In this document: positions 43,805-52,442 of the stretch, piece after piece
Position numbering within the stretch: position 1 is the stretch's first letter
How the letters are laid out: each line of letters begins with the position of its first letter
Assembly: GCA_020161935.1 (NCBI GenBank)
Contig: JAIUNI010000001.1
Location: forward strand, 868,001 to 932,000
Direction: 5' to 3'
DNA: 64,000 nt
From: Chloroflexota bacterium
Lineage (GTDB): Bacteria; Chloroflexota; Anaerolineae; Aggregatilineales; Phototrophicaceae
The notes under the pieces: generated by a model
The model's database searches: none
What the model saw: the letters and a program-made list of their open reading frames with translations, nothing else
What the model was told of the DNA's origin: nothing
Program-made: the position numbers and the translations under genes

Positions 43805-43938
43805 ATTGGGAACTCCAAGCATTCAAATTCAGTGTAAAGCCAGTATATCAGCCCGTGAACAGCGGCGCAAAAGCCAACCTCAGTGTATATATAAGTCTAA
43901 TTTATGCACGTTCACTTGAGATAGATGTCAACTATCAC

Positions 43939-44631
43939 ATGAAACAATCAACTTCATTAAACGCGATACCGAGTTACGAGCGCCCCCGCGAACGCATGAT
44001 GCAGTACGGCAGCTCGGCACTTTCCAACGCTGAACTGATCGCGATCCTGCTGCGGACGGGAACGAGCGGCGAAAATGTGCTGCAAGTGGCGGAGAATATC
44101 CTGACGCGCTGCGGTGGGTTAAGCGGATTGATGGAGGCTACACAGGCTGACCTGATGCAGATCAGCGGATTAGGCACGGCAAAAGTCACCCAACTGATGG
44201 CAGTCGTAGAGCTTATTAAGCGGGTTATGGTGATGCCACCCAGCGAACGACCCCTGATTGAACGCGCGGAAGATGCGTTCCGGCTGCTGAGTGATATGCA
44301 GTTTTTACAGCAGGAACACGTTCGGGTGGTCTTGCTGGACTCATCGAGGCGCGTCATCAGTACGCCTACGGTTTATATCGGCACCATCAACAGCTCAATT
44401 TTGCGGGTGTCGGAATTGTTTCGGGAGGCGATTACACGCAACAGTGCCGCCATTATTCTGGCACATAATCATCCGTCGGGTGATCCAGCACCTTCGCCGG
44501 AGGATTTTGAATTGACGCGCGACTTGATCGCAGCGGGCAGGCTACTCGATATTCCTGTACTCGATCACCTGATTATCGGCAGATCCGGCTGGCAGTCGTT
44601 AAAGGCACTGGGTATTGCTTTCGCTGATTAA
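43939..44631 (+). CDS. radC: RadC-family JAMM protein
   Basis: A 230-residue protein of the RadC/UPF0758 family. It has an N-terminal helix-hairpin-helix (SYERPRERMMQYGSSALSNA to SGLGTAKVTQL) and a JAMM domain with AHNHPSGDPAPSPED. Despite the name, a role in repair is not settled; the family may be a DNA-linked metalloprotein. The frame is open upstream, but homology starts at this ATG. A weak GAG site is present. Confidence 0.9.
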   Translation: MKQSTSLNAIPSYERPRERMMQYGSSALSNAELIAILLRTGTSGENVLQVAENILTRCGGLSGLMEATQADLMQISGLGTAKVTQLMAVVELIKRVMVMPPSERPLIERAEDAFRLLSDMQFLQQEHVRVVLLDSSRRVISTPTVYIGTINSSILRVSELFREAITRNSAAIILAHNHPSGDPAPSPEDFELTRDLIAAGRLLDIPVLDHLIIGRSGWQSLKALGIAFAD

Positions 44632-44632
44632 A

Positions 44633-45976
44633 CTACGATGTACCCAAATCGGCCAAGAGCATCATATCACTGACTTCAATATCGTATTGATGGCCGGATG
44701 CTTTGAACTGAACGTCGATGATGGTAATTGGGCGCTGCTCGGCAAGCTGCTCAGGATTCGTCAGGAGATTTAACAGGTTGCCGCTGTCATAGGTAAACCA
44801 CGCTTTTTCGTTGATGCGTTCGTGTTCTTGCAAACAGCTATTGCACTGAAGTGGGAAGTTACGGTCGGGATCAACACGGGCGTAGAAGCCGTGATACCAG
44901 CGGTGCAACTCGCCGTTTTTATCCAGATATTCCACTAAAAGCATCAACGGGCATTCGCTGCCGTCTTGACCGCACGTGCTTAAAGACTGGTAGTTAATCC
45001 TAAAGGTGGCACGTAAACTGATGTAATTAAAACTCGCGACGTTGCGGCCTTCCCCCCATGAACGCACGCAACCGGTTTCGCCATGCGAGGTGGCATCTTC
45101 GGCACGTACCAAACGCAAGACAGTGCGCCCATCGCTCATTTGGGGGACGGCATACCCCTGCGGAATACTATTGTCCTTACAGAACCAATCGCTGTTAAAG
45201 GGCTGCGTGAAACCGACTTGTTCTGTTGAAGGCGCGTTCAGCGAGTCCTGAAAAATAACATCGCTTAACAAGTTGGTGTAGGTTGCAGAGACAGTGACAT
45301 CCATTGCACTTTCGGCATAGGTGATGAGTGCTTGACTATTGGACGGAACAGCGCGGCCAATATCCACATTTGCCGGTTTTAAAATGATGTCGCCGTCTTG
45401 GTTAATCACCTGTACGCGAGTATCCGAGGCACGCACAATATATTGCCCCCCCGCGCGTACATAGATGAGATCGCCCGCATTCGTGATGATACTCATGTTG
45501 AGCTGGTGGGCTAAATCTTTGGGCGAAAAGATCATTAATTCGCCACGGAAGTCTTGCAGTTCAATGGTGTATTCACCCCTACTCCACTGAAAACGCGGGC
45601 GCAAACCACGCACTAAGCGCACGGACGTATCACCGCGCAAGGTAATGGCGGCAATGAGGGGTTTTTCACGCTGCTGGTCACGTAAGAAGACCGTTACTTG
45701 CGACAATGGGTCGGTACTCAATCTATCGTTGTTGGCAACTCCGGCACTCGACCTGACGGACTCTTGTCCTGAAATACCGCCACTGCCTCGCGCGACCTCA
45801 AGCACCCCTTCCAACGCGACGGTCGACTGAAAAAAGAAGTAGATGAGGCCAACACCAACGACTAAACAGATGGTGCAAAAGACGGCGAAAGATAGGAGCA
45901 TGACCCCCCAAGCACGGCGCTGCGGATCAATAGTTGAGCGTGAGGTAACGGGTTGGGGGGGAGCAATATTTGCCAA
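44633..45976 (-). CDS. Single-pass membrane protein with FecR-like region
   Basis: A 447-residue protein with an N-terminal cytoplasmic stretch, one membrane segment (about residues 24-50) and a long outer part. Residues about 150-200 (VRAGGQYIVRASDTRVQVIN) resemble the beta-repeat of FecR-type domains. A second part (about 235-440) looks like a carbohydrate-binding-like sandwich with paired cysteines (DWFCKDN, GCVRSWGEG, CNSC). Function unknown. It faces radC, and their stops are 1 base apart. Confidence 0.6.
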   Translation of the reverse strand: MANIAPPQPVTSRSTIDPQRRAWGVMLLSFAVFCTICLVVGVGLIYFFFQSTVALEGVLEVARGSGGISGQESVRSSAGVANNDRLSTDPLSQVTVFLRDQQREKPLIAAITLRGDTSVRLVRGLRPRFQWSRGEYTIELQDFRGELMIFSPKDLAHQLNMSIITNAGDLIYVRAGGQYIVRASDTRVQVINQDGDIILKPANVDIGRAVPSNSQALITYAESAMDVTVSATYTNLLSDVIFQDSLNAPSTEQVGFTQPFNSDWFCKDNSIPQGYAVPQMSDGRTVLRLVRAEDATSHGETGCVRSWGEGRNVASFNYISLRATFRINYQSLSTCGQDGSECPLMLLVEYLDKNGELHRWYHGFYARVDPDRNFPLQCNSCLQEHERINEKAWFTYDSGNLLNLLTNPEQLAEQRPITIIDVQFKASGHQYDIEVSDMMLLADLGTS

Positions 45977-46103
45977 GTTCAGAACCTTTATTTACCCAGC
46001 AACGAACGTGGGCATTATAACATACCGATTTAGTAACCGGGGAGCCTAATTGCTTAGTAGAACAGATGGCAGCATTGATCTCGACGCACCAGTGACGTTC
46101 ATG

Positions 46104-46109
46104 TATAAT
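46104..46109 (+). promoter_or_regulatory. -10 box of the yebC-ruvC-ruvA-thyX unit
   Basis: A consensus TATAAT sits 41 bases before the yebC ATG. The -35 region is weak, so only the -10 is reported. Confidence 0.45.
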
Positions 46110-46150
46110 GTTCTCACATATTCAAATACATTTTAGATGGAGAATAGGCC

Positions 46151-46903
46151 ATGTCTGGACATAGTAAATGGTCTACAATCAAACGTAAAAAGGGGGCAGC
46201 CGATGCCCAACGCGGTAAGATTTTTACCCGTTTAGCGCGGGACATTATGATCGCGGCACGCGAGGGTGGCGGCGACGAAAACTCCAACACGAAGCTCAAG
46301 CTGGCAATCGGCAAGGCGAAAGCTAGCAATATGCCCCGCGAAAACATCGAACGTGCTATTACACGCGGCACGGGCGGCGGCGACGGCGAAATGCTCGAAG
46401 AAATCACCTACGAAGGTTACGGGCCGGAAGGAGTCGCGTTCCTGATCGACGTGATGACCGACAACAAGAACCGCACGTTAGCTGAAGTTAAGCGGGTCTT
46501 TAACCGCGCGGGTGGCAGCCTCGCCTCGGCGGGTGCAGTCGGTTGGCAGTTCGAGAAGAAGGGGTTCATCACCTTAGGGGGTGAAAAACTTGATTTCGAC
46601 ACCGTGTTCATGACGGCAGCGGAAGCGGGCGCTGACGACGTAGTGGACGAGGACGGCACGATTGTGGTTTATACCCCGCGTGAAATGTTCTCGGCAGTCG
46701 AAACCGCGCTGAGTGATAATGGCTACGAAATCAGCGAATCCGAACTGCGTTGGGAAGCCAAGAACGAGAGCGAAATTGCGCTCGAAAAAGCGGTGCAAAA
46801 CATGAAGTTGATGGAACAACTTGAAGAACTGGATGATGTGCAAGGTGTGGCCTCCAACCTCGCCATTACCGACGACGTTCTCAACGCGCTTGAAACCGCC
46901 TAA
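46151..46903 (+). CDS. yebC: YebC/PmpR-family protein
   Basis: A 250-residue protein of the YebC family: SGHSKWSTIKRKKGAADAQR at the N-terminus, MPRENIERAI and YEGYGPEGVA. YebC proteins act as transcription regulators or, as shown in several species, help ribosomes through proline stretches. A GGAG site precedes the ATG. It overlaps ruvC by one base (TAATG), the common yebC-ruvC-ruvA order. This genome encodes very Pro-rich proteins, which a proline-stall helper would serve. Confidence 0.95.
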   Translation: MSGHSKWSTIKRKKGAADAQRGKIFTRLARDIMIAAREGGGDENSNTKLKLAIGKAKASNMPRENIERAITRGTGGGDGEMLEEITYEGYGPEGVAFLIDVMTDNKNRTLAEVKRVFNRAGGSLASAGAVGWQFEKKGFITLGGEKLDFDTVFMTAAEAGADDVVDEDGTIVVYTPREMFSAVETALSDNGYEISESELRWEAKNESEIALEKAVQNMKLMEQLEELDDVQGVASNLAITDDVLNALETA

Positions 46904-47394
46904 TGATAAGTCTGGGCATTGATCCGGGAACAGCGACCGTCGGCTACGGCGTGGTCGAAGAATTACGCGATGGCTCGTTACAGGCTATCGCGTATGGCGT
47001 TATTACCACTGAGGCCCATACGCCGATGTGGGAGCGGTTGAAGATTATTTATGACGGCATCTCGGAACTCGCGAAGACCTACCAACCTGACCGAGCGGCG
47101 GTAGAAGAAATGTTTTTCGCCAAAAATGTGACTACGGCGATTACGGTTGCACAAGGTCGCGGGGTGATTTTGGCGGCGCTCGCGGGGGCGAAGCTGCCGA
47201 TCAGCGAATATAAGCCAAATAATATCAAACAATCCATCGCCGGATTTGGCGGTGCGAAAAAACCCCAGATGCAAGAGATGGTTCGCATTTTGTTGGGCTT
47301 GAGTGAAATACCGCGCCCTGACGATGCGGCAGACGGCTTGGCGATTGCGATTACGGATTTGCATAACTCACGATACGACAGCTACATCGACTAA
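46903..47394 (+). CDS. ruvC: Holliday junction resolvase RuvC
   Basis: A 163-residue endonuclease that cuts Holliday junctions. Catalytic acidic residues are in LGIDPGTATVGYG, VEEMFFAKN and the C-terminal DDAADGLAIAI. Length is normal. It overlaps yebC and is 18 bases ahead of ruvA. Confidence 0.96.
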   Translation: MISLGIDPGTATVGYGVVEELRDGSLQAIAYGVITTEAHTPMWERLKIIYDGISELAKTYQPDRAAVEEMFFAKNVTTAITVAQGRGVILAALAGAKLPISEYKPNNIKQSIAGFGGAKKPQMQEMVRILLGLSEIPRPDDAADGLAIAITDLHNSRYDSYID

Positions 47395-47412
47395 CTTACG
47401 GGATACCCATAT

Positions 47413-47988
47413 ATGATCGCGAGTATTCAGGGCATGGTCGCGGCCACTGGCAAAGACTACGCTGTTGTGACCACAGGTGGCATCGGTTACAAGGTGTTTG
47501 TCCCCTTTCACACCTTGGAACGCCTTCACAGCGAGAATGAAGCCTATCTACATACAACGCTAATCGTACGCGAAGACTCGTTGACGCTGTACGGGTTTGC
47601 GACGACGACCGAGCGCGACGTGTTCGACATCCTGATTAGCATCAGCGGCATTGGGCCGAAAACCGGACTGGCGATCATGAGTACACTCACGCTGGACAGC
47701 CTGAGAAACGCGGTGGTGGCGGAGCGGGCGGAAATTCTAACGCGCGTGCCGGGGATTGGGAATAAGTCGGCACAGAAAATCCTGATCGAGTTGAAAGACA
47801 AACTCAAACTCGGTATGGATACCGCGCCTGTTTCGACATTTGATGATGTCAACAGCGATGTACTTGATACGCTGGTGGCGCTGGGATACAGCATTGTAGA
47901 AGCGCAAACGGCCATCCAATCGCTACCCAAGAACGCACCGCAGGATGTTGAAGAACGGGTGCGTTTGGCACTTAGTTATTTCGCTTAA
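47413..47988 (+). CDS. ruvA: Holliday junction-binding protein RuvA
   Basis: A 191-residue protein that binds Holliday junctions and loads RuvB. The N-terminal OB-fold begins IASIQGMVAATGKDYAVVTT, two helix-hairpin-helix motifs are in ISGIGPKTGLAIM and VPGIGNKSAQKIL, and the C-terminal domain III that contacts RuvB is present. It is in the yebC-ruvC-ruvA-thyX run; ruvB is elsewhere. Confidence 0.96.
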   Translation: MIASIQGMVAATGKDYAVVTTGGIGYKVFVPFHTLERLHSENEAYLHTTLIVREDSLTLYGFATTTERDVFDILISISGIGPKTGLAIMSTLTLDSLRNAVVAERAEILTRVPGIGNKSAQKILIELKDKLKLGMDTAPVSTFDDVNSDVLDTLVALGYSIVEAQTAIQSLPKNAPQDVEERVRLALSYFA

Positions 47989-48012
47989 CCAACTTATACA
48001 AACGACGAGCAT

Positions 48013-48738
48013 ATGGATAACCAATTGATCGGCAAACGTGTTGATGTCCTCGATAAGGGCTGGGTCGAGCTTATTGACCTGATGCCTCACCCGGCCTCGA
48101 ATATTAGCGGCGACCTCGCCATTGTGAACGCGGCGCGGGTCAGCTTTATGGGCGAAAGCAAGGGGCCGGAAAAGGATAAGAAACTCCTTTTTTATCTCCT
48201 GCGGAATCATCACACCAGCCCATTTGAGATGGTGGAGTTCAAATTCCGTGTGCGTGCGCCGTTGGTTACGTGGTGGCAGTGGGTGCGCCATCGCACATGG
48301 AACTTCAACGCGCAGTCTGGTCGCTATACGCCATTTGAGGAAAACGACTTTTATGTGCCGGATGTGTGGCGCAAGCAGGCGGCGAGTAACAAGCAAGCGA
48401 GTGAAGGCGAGGTTGACATTGCGACCAACGCCGCACTGACGGCAAAACTCAATTCGCTTTATGAGCAGAGTTACAAGCTGTATGAAGAGGCACTTCAAGC
48501 GGGTGTCTCGAAGGAAATGGCGCGGTTATTCTTACCGGGTTTTAGTGTCTACTATACATGGGTCGCTAAGATCGACGCGCATAACCTGATGCAGTTCATG
48601 CGGTTACGGATGGCGGGTGACGCGCAGTATGAAATCCGCGTGTATGCGGATGCGATTTATGAAGCGTTCTTCAAGCCGGCGCTGCCGTGGACGGCTGAGG
48701 CTTTTGAAGAATACATCGTGAAGCAGCCCAGCAAATAA
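48013..48738 (+). CDS. thyX: Flavin-dependent thymidylate synthase ThyX
   Basis: A 241-residue enzyme that makes dTMP from dUMP using FAD and methylene-tetrahydrofolate. The ThyX motif RHRTWNFNAQSGRYT (RHRX7S) is complete, and the substrate region PFEMVEFKFRVRAP precedes it. It ends the unit. No thyA is in the window. Together with tdk it covers dTMP supply. Confidence 0.96.
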   Translation: MDNQLIGKRVDVLDKGWVELIDLMPHPASNISGDLAIVNAARVSFMGESKGPEKDKKLLFYLLRNHHTSPFEMVEFKFRVRAPLVTWWQWVRHRTWNFNAQSGRYTPFEENDFYVPDVWRKQAASNKQASEGEVDIATNAALTAKLNSLYEQSYKLYEEALQAGVSKEMARLFLPGFSVYYTWVAKIDAHNLMQFMRLRMAGDAQYEIRVYADAIYEAFFKPALPWTAEAFEEYIVKQPSK

Positions 48739-48740
48739 CA

Positions 48741-48766
48741 AAAAGGAGAGGCCAAGCGCCTCTCCT
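48741..48766 (-). terminator. Terminator between thyX and the lipoprotein gene
   Basis: AGGAGAGGC and GCCTCTCCT pair around a 5-base loop. On the minus strand the stem is followed by TTTTTGTT, so it best ends the lipoprotein transcript, and may stop thyX too. Confidence 0.8.
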
Positions 48767-48798
48767 CCCTGAAGTTTATCTCTAAACAGTGTCCAAAC

Positions 48799-49368
48799 TT
48801 ATGGTGCCGGTGACATATCGCCCGTGACGGCAAGGCACATTTGACGGAGCAGCGAGTCTTCTGGATAGACGCGCCATGCGTAGCGCTGACCGGCTTCAAA
48901 CTGATCGGGTTTGAAGGTGTAGGTTGGCTCGATGGCGTAGTCGAAGAAAATTTCCTCGTTAAAGCCATTTAGAACGCTGATGCGATAGCGGGAAGCCCCA
49001 TCGACAGTAACCCAATACACTTGAGATGGTGTTCCCTCTACGAAGGTGGCTGCGCTTTGTTCACGGTCAACGTCAAATGGGCCACATGCCACTAAAGTCG
49101 GCAGCGCGGTAAACAGCGGAATTGGTGTTTCGGTCGGCGGAACAGGTGTTATGGTCGGTTCTGGTGAGGATGTCCACGTTGGGGGCAAGGTTGCGCGTAC
49201 CGAAGGTGGGTTCGTCGGGGCGGCGGTGGGTTCGTCGGGCGCTAATGTCGCGGTGGCAGGGGAAACTGACTCGGGTGTTGGCATCAATGTGGGTAAGGCT
49301 TCCTCAGGTTGAGGCGTGCAGGCTGCGATCAGTGCCAATATCATCAGGATCAAAATCATCTGTTTCAT
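48799..49368 (-). CDS. Lipoprotein with Thr/Pro-rich linker
   Basis: A 189-residue lipoprotein. The signal peptide ends in the lipobox LIAAC (Cys17). A Thr/Pro/Ala linker (about residues 20-88) precedes a small beta domain (VYWVTVDGASRYRISVLNGF to YAWRVYP) like a fibronectin-type fold. Function unknown. It follows the globin-related pair on the same strand. Confidence 0.75.
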   Translation of the reverse strand: MKQMILILMILALIAACTPQPEEALPTLMPTPESVSPATATLAPDEPTAAPTNPPSVRATLPPTWTSSPEPTITPVPPTETPIPLFTALPTLVACGPFDVDREQSAATFVEGTPSQVYWVTVDGASRYRISVLNGFNEEIFFDYAIEPTYTFKPDQFEAGQRYAWRVYPEDSLLRQMCLAVTGDMSPAP

Positions 49369-49380
49369 TCAAGCCCCCTG

Positions 49381-49803
49381 CTAGACATCCGGCAGCGTCG
49401 CCGTCGAATAACCATTTACAATAAGTACCAGTACAAATAATGAGACAATCGCCCCGAAAGCAACATAAACAATCAGTGTAGGTCGTTCAGGCGGTGTTTC
49501 CCCGCGCGTGCCAACCAACAACCACCAGCCTACAACATACATTATTATACCGAAAGCTGCCGCGATAAAAGACGGAAGAATACGGGTTTCTTCGGAATAG
49601 AAATTGGCGATGTAGATACTATCGCTCAGTGGAAAAACAGCAGCAGTCACGGCAAGCGCAAAAAAGGTCGCCACCAGAATACGAACAATGCGCGACCAAC
49701 CCAGAATGCGCTGCATCAAGGCCGTCACGAATGGCAGCGGAACGGATGGTTGAGCGCGGTCAGCACGCACCTGTTTGAGTGATTTACCCGACTGCTTGCT
49801 CAT
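49381..49803 (-). CDS. Three-segment membrane protein of unknown function
   Basis: A 140-residue protein with a basic N-terminus and three membrane segments (about residues 38-60, 75-98 and 108-130). No family recognised. Its ATG overlaps the globin gene stop by four bases (ATGA), so the two are coupled and may act together, perhaps near the respiratory chain; that is inference. Confidence 0.62.
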   Translation of the reverse strand: MSKQSGKSLKQVRADRAQPSVPLPFVTALMQRILGWSRIVRILVATFFALAVTAAVFPLSDSIYIANFYSEETRILPSFIAAAFGIIMYVVGWWLLVGTRGETPPERPTLIVYVAFGAIVSLFVLVLIVNGYSTATLPDV

Positions 49804-50234
49804 GTTGATTGATCTTTCGGCGGCTTTTGCCAGTGCATGAGGTTCGGCGTATTTTGGTCGGCGTTAATCATGAACGATGAGCCGCGTTCGAAATAGTCGC
49901 GCATAGTGGTGCGGGCGGGTTCTTGAATGCCGACCTCATCGATTGCCTCGCACATATGGGTAAACCAGTGATCGCGCCCTTTTTGGTCGATGACGAACGG
50001 CGCGTGACGCATTCGTAAGCGGGGATGACCACGATCCTCAATATACTGCGTCGGGCCGCCAAAAAACTGGATTAAAAAGAGCATCTGCCAATATTTACCC
50101 GGTTCCAAGTCTTCAGGAAACATCGGACGCAGATATTCATCGGCTTCAACGCGCTTGTAGAAGGCATCAACGAGGCGGCGAAACGTCTCTGTGCCACCAA
50201 TCATTTCGTAAACGCTTTGTTCGGTTTCTGTCAT
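49800..50234 (-). CDS. Truncated hemoglobin, group II (GlbO type)
   Basis: A 144-residue globin. The pattern YEMIGGTETFRRLVDAFYKR, the segment FFGGPTQYIEDRGHPRLRMR and the following proximal histidine (His77, in MRHAPF), with Trp in GRDHWFTHM, mark group II. Such globins bind oxygen and handle NO or peroxides. It is the first gene of a minus-strand set and is divergent from the binding-protein gene. Confidence 0.93.
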   Translation of the reverse strand: MTETEQSVYEMIGGTETFRRLVDAFYKRVEADEYLRPMFPEDLEPGKYWQMLFLIQFFGGPTQYIEDRGHPRLRMRHAPFVIDQKGRDHWFTHMCEAIDEVGIQEPARTTMRDYFERGSSFMINADQNTPNLMHWQKPPKDQST

Positions 50235-50274
50235 TGTGAGTGTTCCAATGGTTTACCAACTATAAAAGTGTGGC

Positions 50275-50302
50275 TGGACAATTAGGGGCATACGAGTACA
50301 AT
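50275..50302 (+). promoter_or_regulatory. Promoter of the duplicated binding-protein gene
   Basis: TGGACA (50275-50280) and TACAAT (50297-50302) are 16 bases apart, 50 bases before the ATG. Confidence 0.6.
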
Positions 50303-50351
50303 CTTTCGTCTGAACACGTTACGCACAGGCCTTCTGCAAGGAGCATTGGAC

Positions 50352-52313
50352 ATGAAAGCATCTCAGCATCGGGTGGGTATTGCTGCCCTGCTAGCGCTAA
50401 TACTCAGTTTTAGCTTGACGTTAGCGCAAGATAACAGCGGCATTACTGTCGCGGGTTCGGGCATTGTTTCGCCCATTTTCGATGCGCTGACACAAGCAAG
50501 CAACGTCACGGTCGATGTTACCTCAGAAGTAACCGGTACACGGGTTGGCTTCGAGCGTTTATGCCAAGGCACAACGGATGTTGCCACTTCTAACCGTGCC
50601 ATTTCAAGTGATGAGAATACAAACTGCACGAACAATAACGTTGATTATACCGAATTATTGATTGCACAGAACATTGTGGCTTTCATTTCTGCGGCAGATG
50701 CGCCTTACGCACAATGTTTGACGATCAACGAACTCAATTCCGTTTTTGCACCCAGCGCCCAAGCAGCAAACTGGAATGCGGTTAACCCTGCCAATGGCGA
50801 TACTACGTTGAGTGTCATCGCACCAGCAGCTACAACGGCCACATTTGCGGTACTCGACGGCGTGGTTGAAGGTGATGGCCTTCGCAGCGATGCGACTATT
50901 GTTGATAATGAAGCGGATATCGCGGCAGCGGTTGCCCAAACCCCCGGTGCAATCGGTGCGATAAGCCTGCCCCTCGCGAGTGCAGCAGGCAGCAGCGTTC
51001 GGATTTTGCAGCTTAATGCCAATGACAGCTTCGGCTGCACGACTCCTTCGGCAGAAGCGGTGGAACAACGCACCTATTCAGCAGAAACCCCATTGTACGT
51101 TTACGTGAACCGTGCAAGCCTCAGCAAAACCGGATTGACTGAAGTGCTGACTTATATGATTAGCCCCGAAGCGGCAACGGTTATCAATGACGGTGGATTG
51201 GTTGCACCAACGGCAACCATCGCCGAAGCCAACAAGGTCGCTTTGGAAGGTACGGGCAACACCCGCCCCTTCAGTGAAGCGGCGACCTCGTTCCAAATTC
51301 CTTTGGATGTTAGTGGAACGGTCACGATTGCGGGGGCGGCAAGCGCATCCGATTACATTAAAAATCTATCAGCCGTTCTCACATCACAATATGCGGGTCT
51401 CGTACCCGATACCAAGCTCAGTGGACAATCCGCAGGGCTGCGCCGGATGTGCAACGGCGAAATCGACATCGTGGTAGTGAATGGCGCGTTGAATGCTGAC
51501 CAAACCGCCGCGTGTGATGCTAATAATATTAAGACGCTCAGTATCGAACTAGGCAAGCAGGCGGTGGTACTGGTTTCCAACGCCGCAAGCGATTACCTGA
51601 CCTGCTTGACGACTGAGCAACTGACCATCGCTTGGGACGCAGCCTCGGCAAATACCATTACAACATGGAACCAAGTTGATAGCAGCTTCCCTGAGACGGC
51701 GATTACCCTGTTTGCGCCTACCGAGGGCAGCAGCCTGACGGACATCCTGATGGAAAGCGCCAGCGGCAAGCCGCTCACCAGCCGTAACGATAGTGATATG
51801 CGCGATGACGTTCTTTACCGTGCGGCTGCAACAGCCAATGTTGAAGGTGCGCTGACCTACATGAGCTGGGGTGATTACCAGAAGGTTCTGGCGAATAATC
51901 AGGAACGCATTCAATTGGTGGGTGTCAACGCAGGAAATGGCTGTGTTGTTCCGAGTGAAGCGACTTTCGCAGACGCGACCTACCCGCTGCTGCGTGATAC
52001 GCAACTGCTGGTGAAGACAACGTCACTCACCAATCCGGCAGTGCAATCGTTCCTGTGGTTCCTTGCCAGCGACAGCAACTACGGGCAATTCGAAGATGTC
52101 GGTTTAATGGGTGTGAATTTCGGCAGTTTGCCCGCACTGCGCCAGACGCTGCAAAAGGCTTTCGCTGATGCCGCGACCGCTGCACAGACCGTTGCAGAAG
52201 CCACACCAGAAGCGACCGGTGAAGCGACAGCAGAAGCATCTGCCGAAGCCACAAGCGAAGCAACCAATGAGGCAAGTACGGAAGCTACGGCTGAGGCAAC
52301 CGCATCCAGTTAA
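50352..52313 (+). CDS. Tandem PstS-like periplasmic binding protein
   Basis: A 653-residue exported protein with a signal peptide (1-26). Two PBP-like domains lie in tandem: the first (about 28-310) begins GITVAGSGIVSPIFDALTQA, the second (about 322-605) begins VTIAGAASASDYIKN. Each has the same cysteine spacing (RLCQGTTDVA and RRMCNGEIDIV; YAQCLTINEL and YLTCLTTEQL). This points to internal duplication of one phosphate-binding-like unit. The C-terminal 45 residues are an EAT-repeat tail. No pst transporter genes follow. The ligand is unknown. ATG 50352 has an AAGGAG site. Confidence 0.82.
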   Translation: MKASQHRVGIAALLALILSFSLTLAQDNSGITVAGSGIVSPIFDALTQASNVTVDVTSEVTGTRVGFERLCQGTTDVATSNRAISSDENTNCTNNNVDYTELLIAQNIVAFISAADAPYAQCLTINELNSVFAPSAQAANWNAVNPANGDTTLSVIAPAATTATFAVLDGVVEGDGLRSDATIVDNEADIAAAVAQTPGAIGAISLPLASAAGSSVRILQLNANDSFGCTTPSAEAVEQRTYSAETPLYVYVNRASLSKTGLTEVLTYMISPEAATVINDGGLVAPTATIAEANKVALEGTGNTRPFSEAATSFQIPLDVSGTVTIAGAASASDYIKNLSAVLTSQYAGLVPDTKLSGQSAGLRRMCNGEIDIVVVNGALNADQTAACDANNIKTLSIELGKQAVVLVSNAASDYLTCLTTEQLTIAWDAASANTITTWNQVDSSFPETAITLFAPTEGSSLTDILMESASGKPLTSRNDSDMRDDVLYRAAATANVEGALTYMSWGDYQKVLANNQERIQLVGVNAGNGCVVPSEATFADATYPLLRDTQLLVKTTSLTNPAVQSFLWFLASDSNYGQFEDVGLMGVNFGSLPALRQTLQKAFADAATAAQTVAEATPEATGEATAEASAEATSEATNEASTEATAEATASS

Positions 52314-52333
52314 GTTCGATGATTGTTTGAATG

Positions 52334-52376
52334 CCAACACCTCTACCAAACCAATGTGGTAGGGGTGTTGTGTTTT
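52334..52376 (+). terminator. Terminator of the binding-protein gene
   Basis: CAACACCTCTACCA and TGGTAGGGGTGTTG form a 14-base stem with one G-U pair, followed by TGTTTT. Confidence 0.88.
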
Positions 52377-52382
52377 AAGCTG

Positions 52383-52391
52383 TGCTATACT
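52383..52391 (+). promoter_or_regulatory. Extended -10 box for the DinG-type gene
   Basis: TGCTATACT has the extended -10 TG and a good -10 hexamer. The start would be near 52398, about 45 bases before the chosen ATG. Confidence 0.5.
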
Positions 52392-52442
52392 CCCGAACAA
52401 TTGACCTAAATGTTGACCTCAGACTTGAATTGGAGAACCCTC

